64,000 nt of DNA. Source: Gordonia sp. SL306 (GTDB lineage: Bacteria > Actinomycetota > Actinomycetes > Mycobacteriales > Mycobacteriaceae). The notes beneath the pieces were generated by a model. That model was given only the letters and a program-made list of their open reading frames with translations, was not told where the DNA came from and ran no database searches. Positions within the stretch are counted from its first letter, which is position 1, and every line of letters begins with the position of its first letter. The position numbers were made by a program, and so were the translations under genes. Below are positions 9,264-17,966 of the stretch, piece after piece. Location of the stretch: NCBI RefSeq assembly GCF_026625785.1, contig NZ_CP113063.1, positions 3,720,001 through 3,784,000 on the forward strand, in the 5' to 3' direction.

Positions 9264-9376
9264 GGTCTCGATACGGCTCCTCGCTGCGCTCGGTGCCTAC
9301 TCGACCAGCGGTGGTGGTGGTGGTGGTGTTTCGCTGGTCGAGTAGCCGCGAACGAAGTGAGTGGCATATCGAGACC
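9264..9376. repeat. Dispersed palindromic element, full copy
   Basis: Two inverted arms of about 45 bp (9264-9310 and 9332-9376) begin and end with GGTCTCGATA and close on CTACTCGACCAGCG, separated by a run of GTG triplets. The arm ends match exactly and the centres have diverged. Further copies lie at 15401, 20302 and 21434. It sits between convergent genes and could form a long hairpin. It encodes no protein. Confidence 0.8.
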
Positions 9377-9398
9377 AAGTCGACCGGCGGATAGCGCA

Positions 9399-11987
9399 TC
9401 AACGCCGCAGCGCCGCGAGCTCCGATCGTGACCGGATTCCGAGCTTGGCATAGATGCGTGTCAGGTGATACTGAACGGTCTTGGGGGAGATGAACAGTTC
9501 GGCCGCCACCTCTCGGTTCGACATGCCGCGGGAGACGAGCTCAGTGACGGCCTCCTCCTGCGGCGTCAGGTCGACGGCATCACGATCGGATCGGATGGCG
9601 TTCAGCCCGCCCGCCTTGAGCTCACGTTCGCACCGCTCGACATACGTGATCGCACCGAGTGACAGATACATCTCCCGCGCCGTCCCCATGACGGCATCGG
9701 CAGCCCGGCGTTTACCCGCGCGTCGCAGCGTCTGACCATACGCGAAGTTGACCCTAGCGAGGTCGTACCGTAGCGGCAGTCCGTCCAGGATCTCCAGCGC
9801 CTCTTCGAAAGTTCTTCTGGCCTGGTGTATCTCGCCCGTCGCCCCGAGTAGTCGGCCACGGGCGTACTTGAGTCTCGCCGATGCCGAGCGGTGCCCGCGC
9901 TGTTCGACGAGTTCCTCGTACGGCCGTAGTAGGTCATCGGCGGCACCGAGTTGGCCGTCGATGACCAGCGCGTTGGCCAGGACGTCGACCCACGGCCACC
10001 ATCCTGGTTCGCTGAGTCCGGGGACGTCGTCGGCCATCCGCATCAGCGGCTCCAGCGTCCGGCGCACCTTGCCGTAGTCGGCAGCGGCCTCGGCGATCTG
10101 ACCGCGCGCCAACAGGTCCGGAATCCGCATGATCTCGTAGTCACCCACGGAGGTCGACGCCTCCTGGACGCTGCGTTCGGCCTCCTCCCAATCGCCGCGC
10201 AGCGAATGGATCTGCGCTGCTGTCCAATTCAGCAATGGCGTGGCCAGCGCGATGCCGCTGGTCCGAGCGAGCGCACGCCCCTGCTCCACGGTGTGCAGCG
10301 CCGGCTCCCAATCCCCGGTGAGGCACTGTGTCCGAGCCAGCCAGCCCAGCGCCCACAACGAAATCCGCGCCGAGCCGCCGAGATTGGCCATCGACACCGC
10401 GGTCTCCAGATTGCTGCGCGCCGCGCCGACGTCGTCGAGCCCCAGTTGCAGCCACCCACGGCCCATCGTCGCGCGCTGCGCCTGTGCCCCGAACCGAATC
10501 CGTTCGGTGAGGGCGGCGTATTCGGCGGTCGCCTCGGTGGGTCGTCCGGACCACGCGAGGCCGAGTCCGCGGATCACGGCCGCTTCCACCCCGGCCGGCG
10601 ACTGGCTGCCCGCCATGTTGATGGCACGATCGGCCCATTCCACCAGCTCCGTGCCCTGACATCGGACCAGGTTGTGCAGGACGTAACGCTGCGCGATGAG
10701 GGCGGCGGTATCGGGGTCACGGTCGAAATTGACGATGTCCCAGGCTCTGTCGAGACGTACCTGCGCTTCGGCCGAGCGGCCGCGCAAGATGGCGAGATAC
10801 GCGAGCGCGGCATTTCGCAGCGGGGTCTCCCGGAGGCTCTCCACCTGGGGCACCAGCGCTCCGGCGCCGACGCAGTCACCGGCGGCGAGCAATGCGTCCA
10901 ACGCGAGTGTCGAACGTGTCTCGCGTTCCAGCGGATCCGGTGTCAGGCGACCCGCCTGCGCAAAGAGCCCGGCTGCCTCTGCCCATGCGCCATCGGAGCC
11001 CCGGTCACGGGCGAGTGCGTCCAGGTCGTCGGCCAGAGCGGGGTCCGGGATCGCAGTCGCGGCGACGCGATGATGGAGTTTTCGGACGGGATCGGCGACG
11101 ACCGTCGCCGCCCGACGGTGGAGATCCCCGACGGCGCGGATACCCATGACCTCCAGAATCGCGGCCCGTATCAGCGGGCCCGCGGTATGCGGCTGTGTCT
11201 GTGCGGGTGTCAGCGCCGTCTGCGCCACCACCAACCCGGTCCGTAGCGCCTCGTCGACCGCGGCGAGCGGGTCGTCGATCTCGCCGAGAGTGACGGCGGT
11301 ACCCAGCGAGTCCACGTCGCTGAGCACGGTGATCGCCCCGATGAGCGCACGGGTCGGTGGGGTGGCGTCCGCGAGCCGTCGACGAACCTCCGCCACGACG
11401 TGCGACGGCGCCGGCAGTTCGACGTCGACCCGGGACCAGGTGGCCGTGGGCAGTTCGTCGAGAAGGGCGATGGCATCGCGGGGGTTGCCCTCGGTGTGCC
11501 TGGTCAGGCGGTCGACGACGATCGGGTGGAGCACTCGGCCGCGCGCCGTGGCCAGGGCCGCGACGCTGTCTCGATCGATGCCCCCGACGCGGAGGGTATC
11601 GGCCAGCAGCGCGCTGATCGCCGGCGTCGGATCGGCGGCGGCGAGCACGACGAGCACCGGTGCTTCGGGGTTCGATTGCACCAGCGTTGTGATGTCACGG
11701 ACGAGCTCGTCATTCTGGTCGGCGTCGTCGACGAGCAGGAGCACAGGTCCCGTGGCCGACCGGAGGATGCCCTCGACGTCTGACTGTGCCAGACGTCCGT
11801 CCCACATCACCAGCGTGTCGAGGTCGATCTCCCCGGCGACCTGGGCGAGTCGTCGCAGCACCGTGCTCTTGCCGATGCCGGCGTCGCCGATGAGAGCGAT
11901 GAACTCCGGCCTGGTCGCCGCACGGGCGCGCCCGAGGAGTTCGGCGATCTCGGATTCTCTTCCGAGACACTCCGCCGCGATGATCAC
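9399..11987 (-). CDS. Large LuxR-family (AAA/LAL-type) regulator, probable ben regulator
   Basis: 862 residues from a GTG at 11987; the open frame extends further upstream but that part overlaps the next gene antisense to no homology. N-terminal P-loop ATPase: Walker A GDAGIGKST (about 34-42) and Walker B VLLLVDDADQ (about 86-95). A long helical, TPR-like middle follows, then a C-terminal LuxR helix-turn-helix (LTPQEEAVTELVSRGMSN to ELAALRR). Such proteins are MalT-like, ATP-dependent activators. It lies 29 bp behind the ben fusion gene on the same strand, so it is probably the last gene of the ben operon. Corynebacterium BenR is, from memory, a LuxR-type activator of ben genes, which fits. 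The inducer (benzoate or a metabolite) is inferred. Confidence 0.8.
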   Translation of the reverse strand: MIIAAECLGRESEIAELLGRARAATRPEFIALIGDAGIGKSTVLRRLAQVAGEIDLDTLVMWDGRLAQSDVEGILRSATGPVLLLVDDADQNDELVRDITTLVQSNPEAPVLVVLAAADPTPAISALLADTLRVGGIDRDSVAALATARGRVLHPIVVDRLTRHTEGNPRDAIALLDELPTATWSRVDVELPAPSHVVAEVRRRLADATPPTRALIGAITVLSDVDSLGTAVTLGEIDDPLAAVDEALRTGLVVAQTALTPAQTQPHTAGPLIRAAILEVMGIRAVGDLHRRAATVVADPVRKLHHRVAATAIPDPALADDLDALARDRGSDGAWAEAAGLFAQAGRLTPDPLERETRSTLALDALLAAGDCVGAGALVPQVESLRETPLRNAALAYLAILRGRSAEAQVRLDRAWDIVNFDRDPDTAALIAQRYVLHNLVRCQGTELVEWADRAINMAGSQSPAGVEAAVIRGLGLAWSGRPTEATAEYAALTERIRFGAQAQRATMGRGWLQLGLDDVGAARSNLETAVSMANLGGSARISLWALGWLARTQCLTGDWEPALHTVEQGRALARTSGIALATPLLNWTAAQIHSLRGDWEEAERSVQEASTSVGDYEIMRIPDLLARGQIAEAAADYGKVRRTLEPLMRMADDVPGLSEPGWWPWVDVLANALVIDGQLGAADDLLRPYEELVEQRGHRSASARLKYARGRLLGATGEIHQARRTFEEALEILDGLPLRYDLARVNFAYGQTLRRAGKRRAADAVMGTAREMYLSLGAITYVERCERELKAGGLNAIRSDRDAVDLTPQEEAVTELVSRGMSNREVAAELFISPKTVQYHLTRIYAKLGIRSRSELAALRR

Positions 11988-12016
11988 CGTCCCATCGTAT
12001 GTCCGGCGCGGGAGAT

Positions 12017-14812
12017 TCAGCCCAGATCTCCGCCCGCCACCGGGAGCACGGTCCCGGTGATGTAGGCGGCCTCGTCCGACGCGAGGAAGCAGATCGCGGC
12101 TGCCTGTTCGTCGAGGGTTCCGTAGCGTTTCACCAGCGACGACGAGATGGTCTGATCGATGTGCGCCTGGAACCACTCCTGCTCGGTGTGGTTTGCCGGT
12201 GCGGGGGTCCCCCGTGAGATGCGGCGGGGCGGCGCCTCGGTGCCGCCTGGGGCGGTGGCCACCACTCGGATACCGCTCTCGGCGTACTCCATTGCGAGCG
12301 AGGCGGTGATGGCGTTGATGCCGCCCTTGGCGGCCGAATAGGGGATGCGGTGGATGCCGCGCGTCGCCGCCGACGACACGTTCACGATGACTCCGTTCCC
12401 GGCGGTGACCATCGACGGCAGTACCGCGCGGCATGCATACAGCGTCGTCATCAGCGAACGGTCGATCTCCGCGCGGATCTGCTGGTCGGTGAACTCCGTG
12501 AACGGCTTGAAGTTGATAGCGCCGCCCACATTGTTGATCAGCACGTCGACGCGACCGTAGGCCGCCACGGCCGTCCGCACCACCGACTCTGCGCCGTCAT
12601 ATGTCTCGAGGTCGGCGATGGCGGCGATCGCACCGGCCCCCACGGCATCGAGCTGTCCGGCCAACTCGGTGACGATGTCCGAGCGGTCCGCGAGCACCAC
12701 TCTGCCGCCCTCGGCGCTGATCCGACGCGCGGCCTGAGCACCGATACCCTGTGCGGCACCGGTGACCACCACGACCTTGCCGGTGAACCGCCCCGGTGAG
12801 ACGAAACGCGGCCGATTCGTGGCCATCTCGTCGGCCATCGCGCGACGCATGGTCTCCTTGGAACGGTCGGCGTGGTCGGCGATCAACGTGCGTGCCGACT
12901 CGCGATCCCCCGACTCGAAGGCCGCCACGATGTCGACGTGGTCCTGGGCGCAGAGCGGGTGGCACCACGTGGCGTTGCGCAGCACCTCGCCCATCCGGCC
13001 CTTCACACCGAGTGCCTTGTAGGCCTCGAGGAGATGGTTGTTGCCGGTCAAGGTGAAGAGGTAGTCGTGAAAGTTCGCGTTGGTCTCGGTGTACTCTGCG
13101 GCATCCACGAATCGCTCACCCTCGACGAACGGCAACGTCGTCTCCGCGAGCAACCGGTAGCCGGCGAGTTGCCGACTCGTGAGGCGACCGAACGTCAGCT
13201 CGAGGGCGCCGAGTTCGAGGGCGGCGCGTGCCTCGAACAGAGCGTCGGACTCGTGGATGGCCGGGTGTTCCTCGCCGATCTGGTAACCCTCGGAGGTCAC
13301 CATGGTCGCCTCAGGATCGGGCTGGGTCTCTGGAGCCTCGGGGATCTCCGTCGGCGGGATCTCGGCGGTGGGGACTGCGGGCTGCGATGTCGGCGGGCCG
13401 TGCAGGGGAGCGATCACGTTGGGCGCGAACATTTCCTGACCGGCGATTCTGCGAGCGGACACCGGCGCGACCGCGCCGTCGTCGGCGTCGAGATCTGTGC
13501 CCGTTCCGCTGACCGTCCACAGTTGCTGTCCGGCGATCCGCACTCTGGTGTCGTCGTCGCCACGGGAGTCGACAGGTTCTGACCACGGTTCGATGTTGCT
13601 TGGCGGCAAGGTGATCTGGCCGGCGATCGCGCGGGCATCGGCGGTCGGCACCACCGGTTCGTCGGTGGCCGTTGCCGTTTCCGGTCCGGAGGTCACGGCG
13701 ACGGATGCCTCGTCCGTCGGGGCCGACGCGGCCGACGGAACGGCCAGGGCGAACTTCTCGTAGTAGAACCCGGTCGGTTCGATGCCCGCCGCGGCGACGT
13801 GTTCGCGGACCGATTCCACCATCGGTGGCGGTCCGCAGAGATATACGGCGACGTCGCCACCGTAGAGATGTCGCGGCTCGATCAGGCTCATCACATAGCC
13901 CTTGTTGGCTGCGGTGCTGCCGGGATCGGAGACGCAGTGGTCCCAGGTGAATCCGGGTAGCTCGCCTGCGAAGTACTCGATCTCGTCGAGCGCGACCAGG
14001 TCGATGTCGGTCGACACGCCATAGATCAGGTGGACTCGGCGATCGCTGTCGTCGTCGTGCAATTCGCGCAGCATCGAGAGGATGGGCGCGAGCCCGGTTC
14101 CGCCCGCCAGCAGCAGGACGGGCCGGATCGCCTCGCGGAGGAAGAACGATCCGTGCGGCCCGCGCAGAGTGATCGAGTCCCCGCGCTGCGCACGGTCGGT
14201 GAGGTAGGTGGACATCGCGCCACCCGGCGTCAGTTTCACCAGGAAGACGAGTCGTTCCTCGTGGGGGCCGTTGGCGAACGAGTACGAGCGCGACAGCAAT
14301 CCGCCGTCACCGTCGTCGGTTCCCGGTACCGATATGTTGACGTACTGGCCCGGCAGAAACGCCAGGTCGCCACGGTTCGGTATCTCGATGCCGACACGCA
14401 TCGTGGAGTCCGAGAGCCGGTCGAGTTCGACGACAGAGCCGGTGAACGTCGAGGCCTGTGTCTTGGCGATGTCGGAGGTGGCCGAGATGTCGAGCACCAG
14501 ATCAGATCTCGGCTTCATCGAGCAGGGCAGAGCGAAGCCTGCGGCGGACTCGTCCTCGGAGAGCGCATCCTCGATGTAGGTGCCGCCGTCGTAGTCGCCG
14601 GATTCGCAGAACGCCTTACACGTGCCACACGCACCGTCGCGGCAGTCGAGGGGGATGTTGATCCGCTGGCGGTAGGACGCGTCGGCGACGGTCTGGTCCT
14701 CGCGGCAGGTGATGAACCGCGTGACACCGTCTTCGAAGGCCAACGCGACCTGATGGGTCGTGGGTTCGGATCCGGTGGCGGCCGCCGTGTTCCGGTCTGT
14801 CGTGACAGTCAT
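12017..14812 (-). CDS. benCD: Fusion: benzoate dioxygenase reductase (BenC) - FCD domain - cis-diol dehydrogenase (BenD)
   Basis: 931 residues. Residues 20-110 are a plant-type [2Fe-2S] ferredoxin (C57, C62, C65, C97). Residues 120-345 are the FAD/NADH reductase (LLSRSYSFANG; LLLAGGTGLAPILSML; YLCGPPPMVE). Residues 360-505 are an Ala/Pro/Thr linker with the motif IAGQ three times (396, 426, 456). Residues 515-660 match the FCD ligand-binding domain of GntR regulators (FHDYLFTLTGNNHL; DHVDIVAAFESGD) without any DNA-binding domain. Residues 675-931 are a short-chain dehydrogenase (VVTGAAQGIGAQ; NVSSAA; YSAAKGG). It should pass electrons from NADH to BenAB and oxidise the benzoate cis-diol to catechol. 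M663 could be an internal start for BenD. Pseudomonas BenC and BenD are separate proteins of about 335 and 255 residues. Confidence 0.88.
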   Translation of the reverse strand: MTVTTDRNTAAATGSEPTTHQVALAFEDGVTRFITCREDQTVADASYRQRINIPLDCRDGACGTCKAFCESGDYDGGTYIEDALSEDESAAGFALPCSMKPRSDLVLDISATSDIAKTQASTFTGSVVELDRLSDSTMRVGIEIPNRGDLAFLPGQYVNISVPGTDDGDGGLLSRSYSFANGPHEERLVFLVKLTPGGAMSTYLTDRAQRGDSITLRGPHGSFFLREAIRPVLLLAGGTGLAPILSMLRELHDDDSDRRVHLIYGVSTDIDLVALDEIEYFAGELPGFTWDHCVSDPGSTAANKGYVMSLIEPRHLYGGDVAVYLCGPPPMVESVREHVAAAGIEPTGFYYEKFALAVPSAASAPTDEASVAVTSGPETATATDEPVVPTADARAIAGQITLPPSNIEPWSEPVDSRGDDDTRVRIAGQQLWTVSGTGTDLDADDGAVAPVSARRIAGQEMFAPNVIAPLHGPPTSQPAVPTAEIPPTEIPEAPETQPDPEATMVTSEGYQIGEEHPAIHESDALFEARAALELGALELTFGRLTSRQLAGYRLLAETTLPFVEGERFVDAAEYTETNANFHDYLFTLTGNNHLLEAYKALGVKGRMGEVLRNATWCHPLCAQDHVDIVAAFESGDRESARTLIADHADRSKETMRRAMADEMATNRPRFVSPGRFTGKVVVVTGAAQGIGAQAARRISAEGGRVVLADRSDIVTELAGQLDAVGAGAIAAIADLETYDGAESVVRTAVAAYGRVDVLINNVGGAINFKPFTEFTDQQIRAEIDRSLMTTLYACRAVLPSMVTAGNGVIVNVSSAATRGIHRIPYSAAKGGINAITASLAMEYAESGIRVVATAPGGTEAPPRRISRGTPAPANHTEQEWFQAHIDQTISSSLVKRYGTLDEQAAAICFLASDEAAYITGTVLPVAGGDLG

Positions 14813-14824
14813 GTGCTGATGTCC

Positions 14825-15364
14825 CTAATAATGGTAGATGTCCACCACGTGGTGGATGTAGTCGTTCTTGAGCACGATGGTCTTGCGCCGGATCAGCGGG
14901 TGTTCGCCGGAGAAGTCGATCGTGTAGAAGGACGTGCCGTAGTAGGGGTCGACGGTGTTGTACCGGAAATACATGGTGTGCCAGTTGAACCGGACGTCCA
15001 CGATGTCGCCGCGACGTTCGATGACCTCCACGTTGCTGATGTTGTGACTGGTCCGCGGCTCGGGTAACGACGTCGCCGACGACCGCTCGGTGCGGATCCG
15101 GAAGACCCGATCCTCCAGACCACCCTTGTTGCCGTAGTAGATCAGCGAGATCTCGCGCTGCGGGTTCTCGGTCAATTGATCACGGTCGTCCCACGAGGGC
15201 ATCCAGTAGACGACGTCGTCGGCATAGCAGTCGAGCCATTTCTCGAACTCACGGTCATCGAGATACCGCGCCTCGCGGTACAGGAATTGCTCGATCATGT
15301 TCTGGGTGATGAGTTGCGCCGACGCGCTCGCGGTGGAGGTCTCGGTGGGCTCGGTGGTGGTCAT
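14825..15364 (-). CDS. benB: Benzoate 1,2-dioxygenase, small (beta) subunit
   Basis: 179 residues. The ATG at 15364 (MTTTEP) is used; the open frame upstream is repeat sequence. The cystatin-like fold of ring-hydroxylating dioxygenase beta subunits is recognisable: EQFLYREARYLDDREFEKWL, YADDVVYWMPSWDDR and a C-terminal VLKNDYIHHVVDIYHY. It is structural, assembling with BenA into the hexameric oxygenase. The gene lies between benA, with a dispersed repeat in between, and the benC-FCD-benD fusion 12 bp downstream. Confidence 0.9.
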   Translation of the reverse strand: MTTTEPTETSTASASAQLITQNMIEQFLYREARYLDDREFEKWLDCYADDVVYWMPSWDDRDQLTENPQREISLIYYGNKGGLEDRVFRIRTERSSATSLPEPRTSHNISNVEVIERRGDIVDVRFNWHTMYFRYNTVDPYYGTSFYTIDFSGEHPLIRRKTIVLKNDYIHHVVDIYHY

Positions 15365-15400
15365 GGGATCGTCCTGTCTGAGAGGGTGTTTCGGGGACGG

Positions 15401-15471
15401 GGTCTCGATACGCCGCTCCTTCGTCGCGGCTACTCGACCGGCGGAATGGGGAGCGGCTACTCGACCGGCGG
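15401..15471. repeat. Dispersed element inside the ben operon
   Basis: One arm of the dispersed family (15401-15444, starting GGTCTCGATACG and ending CTACTCGACCGGCGG) plus a partial second copy in the same orientation (15450-15471). It fills the benA-benB gap and overlaps the benA 3' end: the last five BenA codons and its TAG stop are repeat sequence. Because the arms are not inverted here, no long hairpin forms, which may matter for operon read-through. Confidence 0.75.
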
Positions 15472-16827
15472 TTGAAACCCCGTTGCCTTGCGCATCGTCT
15501 CCAGCCAGTAGCCGTGCTGAACGGGGTACAGTCCTTCGTCCTCGTTCTTCACGCCTGCCGAGATGACACCGGTCATCCCGAGCGTCTCGGCCACCGGGTC
15601 GGGTCCGGTCAGCCAGTGCTCGGCACCGCGACTCATGTCGTTCCACGGAGCGGCCTGCGCGCGGAAGGTGAGCTGGCAGGACCGGAACTCCTCGAGATCG
15701 TCGGGGGTCGCCATGCCGGAGGCGTTGAAGAAGTCCTCGTACTGCCGGATGCGATGGGCGCGTGCCGTATCGCTCTCACCCTTGGGCGCGATGCAATAGA
15801 TGGTCACCTCGGTCTTGTCCGGGGCGATCGGTCGGAAGTGGCGGATCTGCGTCGAGAACTGGTCCATCAGATAGACATTCGGGTACAGGCACAGATTGCG
15901 TGAACCCTTGACCATGAACTCGCCCTTGGCGTCGCCGAACTCTTCCTTGAGTGCGTCCATCTGGTCCCAGAGCGGTCGGTCCTGCGGGTTGGCGGCCCAG
16001 GTCCACAGGCAGAGGTGGCCGTTCGGGTACGACCAGTATCCGCCACCCGATTTGCCCCAGCCGCCCGCATCGAGGGCCTTCGTGTCGTTCTTCGATTCGC
16101 CGGTGCTGCGTCGCGATGTGGTGGCGGCGTAGTTCCAGTGGGTCGCGGTCACGTGGTAGCCGTCGGCGCCGTTCTCCGCCTGGACCTTCCAGTTACCGTC
16201 GTAGGTGTAGGTCGACGCCCCGCGCACCACCTCGAGGCCGTCTGGCGACTGGTCGACGAGCATGTCGATGATGGTCCGGGTGTCGCCGAGGTGCTCGTCG
16301 AGGGTCAGCACGTCGGGATTGAGGCTGCCGAACAGGAATCCGCGGTAGGAGTCGAATCTCGCGACCTTGGTGAGGTTGTGGGAGCCGTTGACGTTGAACG
16401 TGTCCGGATATCCGGCGTCGTCGGGGTCCTTGACCTTGAGCAACGTTCCGTCGTTACGGAAGGTCCATCCGTGGAACGGACAGGTGAGGGTCATCCGGTT
16501 GTCGGTCTTGCGTCGACAGATCATGGCGCCGCGGTGGGCGCACGCATTGATGAGGCAATGCAGTTCGCCGTCCTTGTCCCGCGTGATCATCACCGGTTGC
16601 CGGCCGATGTAGGTCGTGAAATAGTCGCCCGGCTCCGGTACCTGGCTCTCGTGCGCCAGGTAGATCCAGTTGCCCTCGAAGATGTGTTTCATCTCCAGCT
16701 CGAAGATGTCCTCGTCGGTGAAGATGCGACGGTTCGCCCGGTAGATGCCTGCCTCGCGGTCGTCGATGACGGCATCTGCCAGGACCGAGTTCACATGGTG
16801 CAGGTTGTCGGTGGTCGACGCGGTCAT
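15457..16827 (-). CDS. benA: Benzoate 1,2-dioxygenase, large (alpha) subunit
   Basis: 456 residues with a good ribosome-binding site (CTGGAGGTAG). The Rieske [2Fe-2S] ligands are C96, H98 (ACAHRG) and C116, H119 (CPFHGW). The mononuclear iron histidines lie in [10 protein letters not shown] (H225, H230). Together with BenB and the reductase part of the fusion protein it dihydroxylates benzoate to its 1,2-cis-diol. Substrate choice (benzoate rather than toluate or anthranilate) rests on context with catABC and pcaDIJF. It is the first gene of the ben operon, divergent from catR. The C-terminal residues QPPVE come from a dispersed repeat that supplies the stop. Confidence 0.92.
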   Translation of the reverse strand: MTASTTDNLHHVNSVLADAVIDDREAGIYRANRRIFTDEDIFELEMKHIFEGNWIYLAHESQVPEPGDYFTTYIGRQPVMITRDKDGELHCLINACAHRGAMICRRKTDNRMTLTCPFHGWTFRNDGTLLKVKDPDDAGYPDTFNVNGSHNLTKVARFDSYRGFLFGSLNPDVLTLDEHLGDTRTIIDMLVDQSPDGLEVVRGASTYTYDGNWKVQAENGADGYHVTATHWNYAATTSRRSTGESKNDTKALDAGGWGKSGGGYWSYPNGHLCLWTWAANPQDRPLWDQMDALKEEFGDAKGEFMVKGSRNLCLYPNVYLMDQFSTQIRHFRPIAPDKTEVTIYCIAPKGESDTARAHRIRQYEDFFNASGMATPDDLEEFRSCQLTFRAQAAPWNDMSRGAEHWLTGPDPVAETLGMTGVISAGVKNEDEGLYPVQHGYWLETMRKATGFQPPVE

Positions 16828-17063
16828 GCTCTACCTCCAGGGACGGTGAATGTGGGCGGTCCCTGCACTGTGACACCGCGTGGCGGCGATCACACTAGGT
16901 CAATGGCTAGTCCTGACCAAGCATCGTATTGATCGATGAAATTCATCAATAAAGGGAAACTGTGTCCTTGTCAGGTATGTATCCCTGTCCTACCGTGGAA
17001 TTCATACGTGGTGTCGATCACAGCAGGTCATCACGGTGAGACAGGACAGGACATCGCACGGAC
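16828..17063. promoter_or_regulatory. Divergent ben / catR control region
   Basis: A 236-bp region between the starts of benA and catR, AT-richer than its surroundings. A near-perfect palindrome GATGAAATTCATC lies at 16935-16947, and an AGGTCA / TGACC pair flanks about 16897-16918. Either could bind the CatR-like or LuxR-type regulators. Which regulator uses which site cannot be decided from sequence. Confidence 0.5.
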
Positions 17064-17966
17064 ATGGAGCTACGGCACCTTCGCTACTTCGCAGCCGTCG
17101 CCGAGACCTGCCATTTCGGGCAGGCCGCGGCACAGTTGCACGTCGCGCAGCCTGCGCTGTCGTATGCGATCCGGCAACTGGAGAACGAGCTCGACGTCAC
17201 GTTGTTCACTCGGACCACTCGTCAGGTTGCGCTGACGCCTGCAGGCGAATACCTCAAAGGGGAGTCCGAGCGCATCCTGGCCGGAGTCGACGACGCCGTC
17301 GACGGCGTGCGACGGATCGCGGCGGGCCGCAGCGGACTGGTCCGGCTGGGTCTGACCGGCATCGCGGCCTTCTCGCATCTGCCGAGGATCGCCCGGATGG
17401 TCAAGCGCGAACTCCCCGACGTCGACCTCCAGATCCAGTCGGACATGCTCACACCTGTCCAATGCGAGGGTCTGCGCACGATGGCGCTCGATCTCGGTGT
17501 GCTCCGTCCGCCGGTGGTCGGGGAGGGGATCGACATGCGCACGATCGACATCGAACCCATGGTGCTCGCCGTCTCGGTGGACCACCGCTTGGCGGTCGAG
17601 CCCGTGGTGTCGATGGACGACCTGCGCAACGAGATGTTCGTGATGTACGACAGCCGCGATTCGGCAGTCAACGACGCCGCGATCCGTAGCTGTCATCGTG
17701 CAGGTTTCGTTCCACAGCGCGCACACGAGGCGCCCGGTACCGCGGTGTTGCTGGCACTGGTCGCCGCCGGACTCGGAGTGGCCGTGCTGCCGGCATCGGT
17801 CCGGTCCCTTCCGCTTGAAGGTCTGGTGATCCGTGATCTGGTCGACGGCGGCACCGTGGAGCTCGCGCTCGCCTGGCGTGCCGGACAGGACAACCCGGTC
17901 GTGCAGTCCGTCGCCGATGCCATCGCTGCCGCATTTGCCGGCGTATACCTGGGAGAACATCCATGA
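17064..17966 (+). CDS. catR: LysR-type regulator CatR/BenM-like
   Basis: 300 residues, standard LysR length, starting MELRHLRYF. The winged helix is AAAQLHVAQPALSYAIRQLE (about 20-40) and the rest is a LysR effector-binding domain. It is divergent from benA and its last codons overlap the start of catB, so it controls either side. CatR/BenM/CatM proteins respond to cis,cis-muconate (some also to benzoate) and activate cat and ben genes; this is the most likely role here. It resembles the pca LysR protein in its first 60 residues. Confidence 0.85.
   Translation: MELRHLRYFAAVAETCHFGQAAAQLHVAQPALSYAIRQLENELDVTLFTRTTRQVALTPAGEYLKGESERILAGVDDAVDGVRRIAAGRSGLVRLGLTGIAAFSHLPRIARMVKRELPDVDLQIQSDMLTPVQCEGLRTMALDLGVLRPPVVGEGIDMRTIDIEPMVLAVSVDHRLAVEPVVSMDDLRNEMFVMYDSRDSAVNDAAIRSCHRAGFVPQRAHEAPGTAVLLALVAAGLGVAVLPASVRSLPLEGLVIRDLVDGGTVELALAWRAGQDNPVVQSVADAIAAAFAGVYLGEHP

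Noticed and set aside
9311-9329. GTG triplet run as a functional microsatellite
   Set aside because: It is the loop between the arms of the dispersed palindrome and is non-coding; no separate role is evident.
11988-12434. N-terminal extension of the LuxR regulator into the ben fusion gene
   Set aside because: The extension is Arg/His-rich shadow of the dehydrogenase coding sequence; homology starts at the GTG at 11987.
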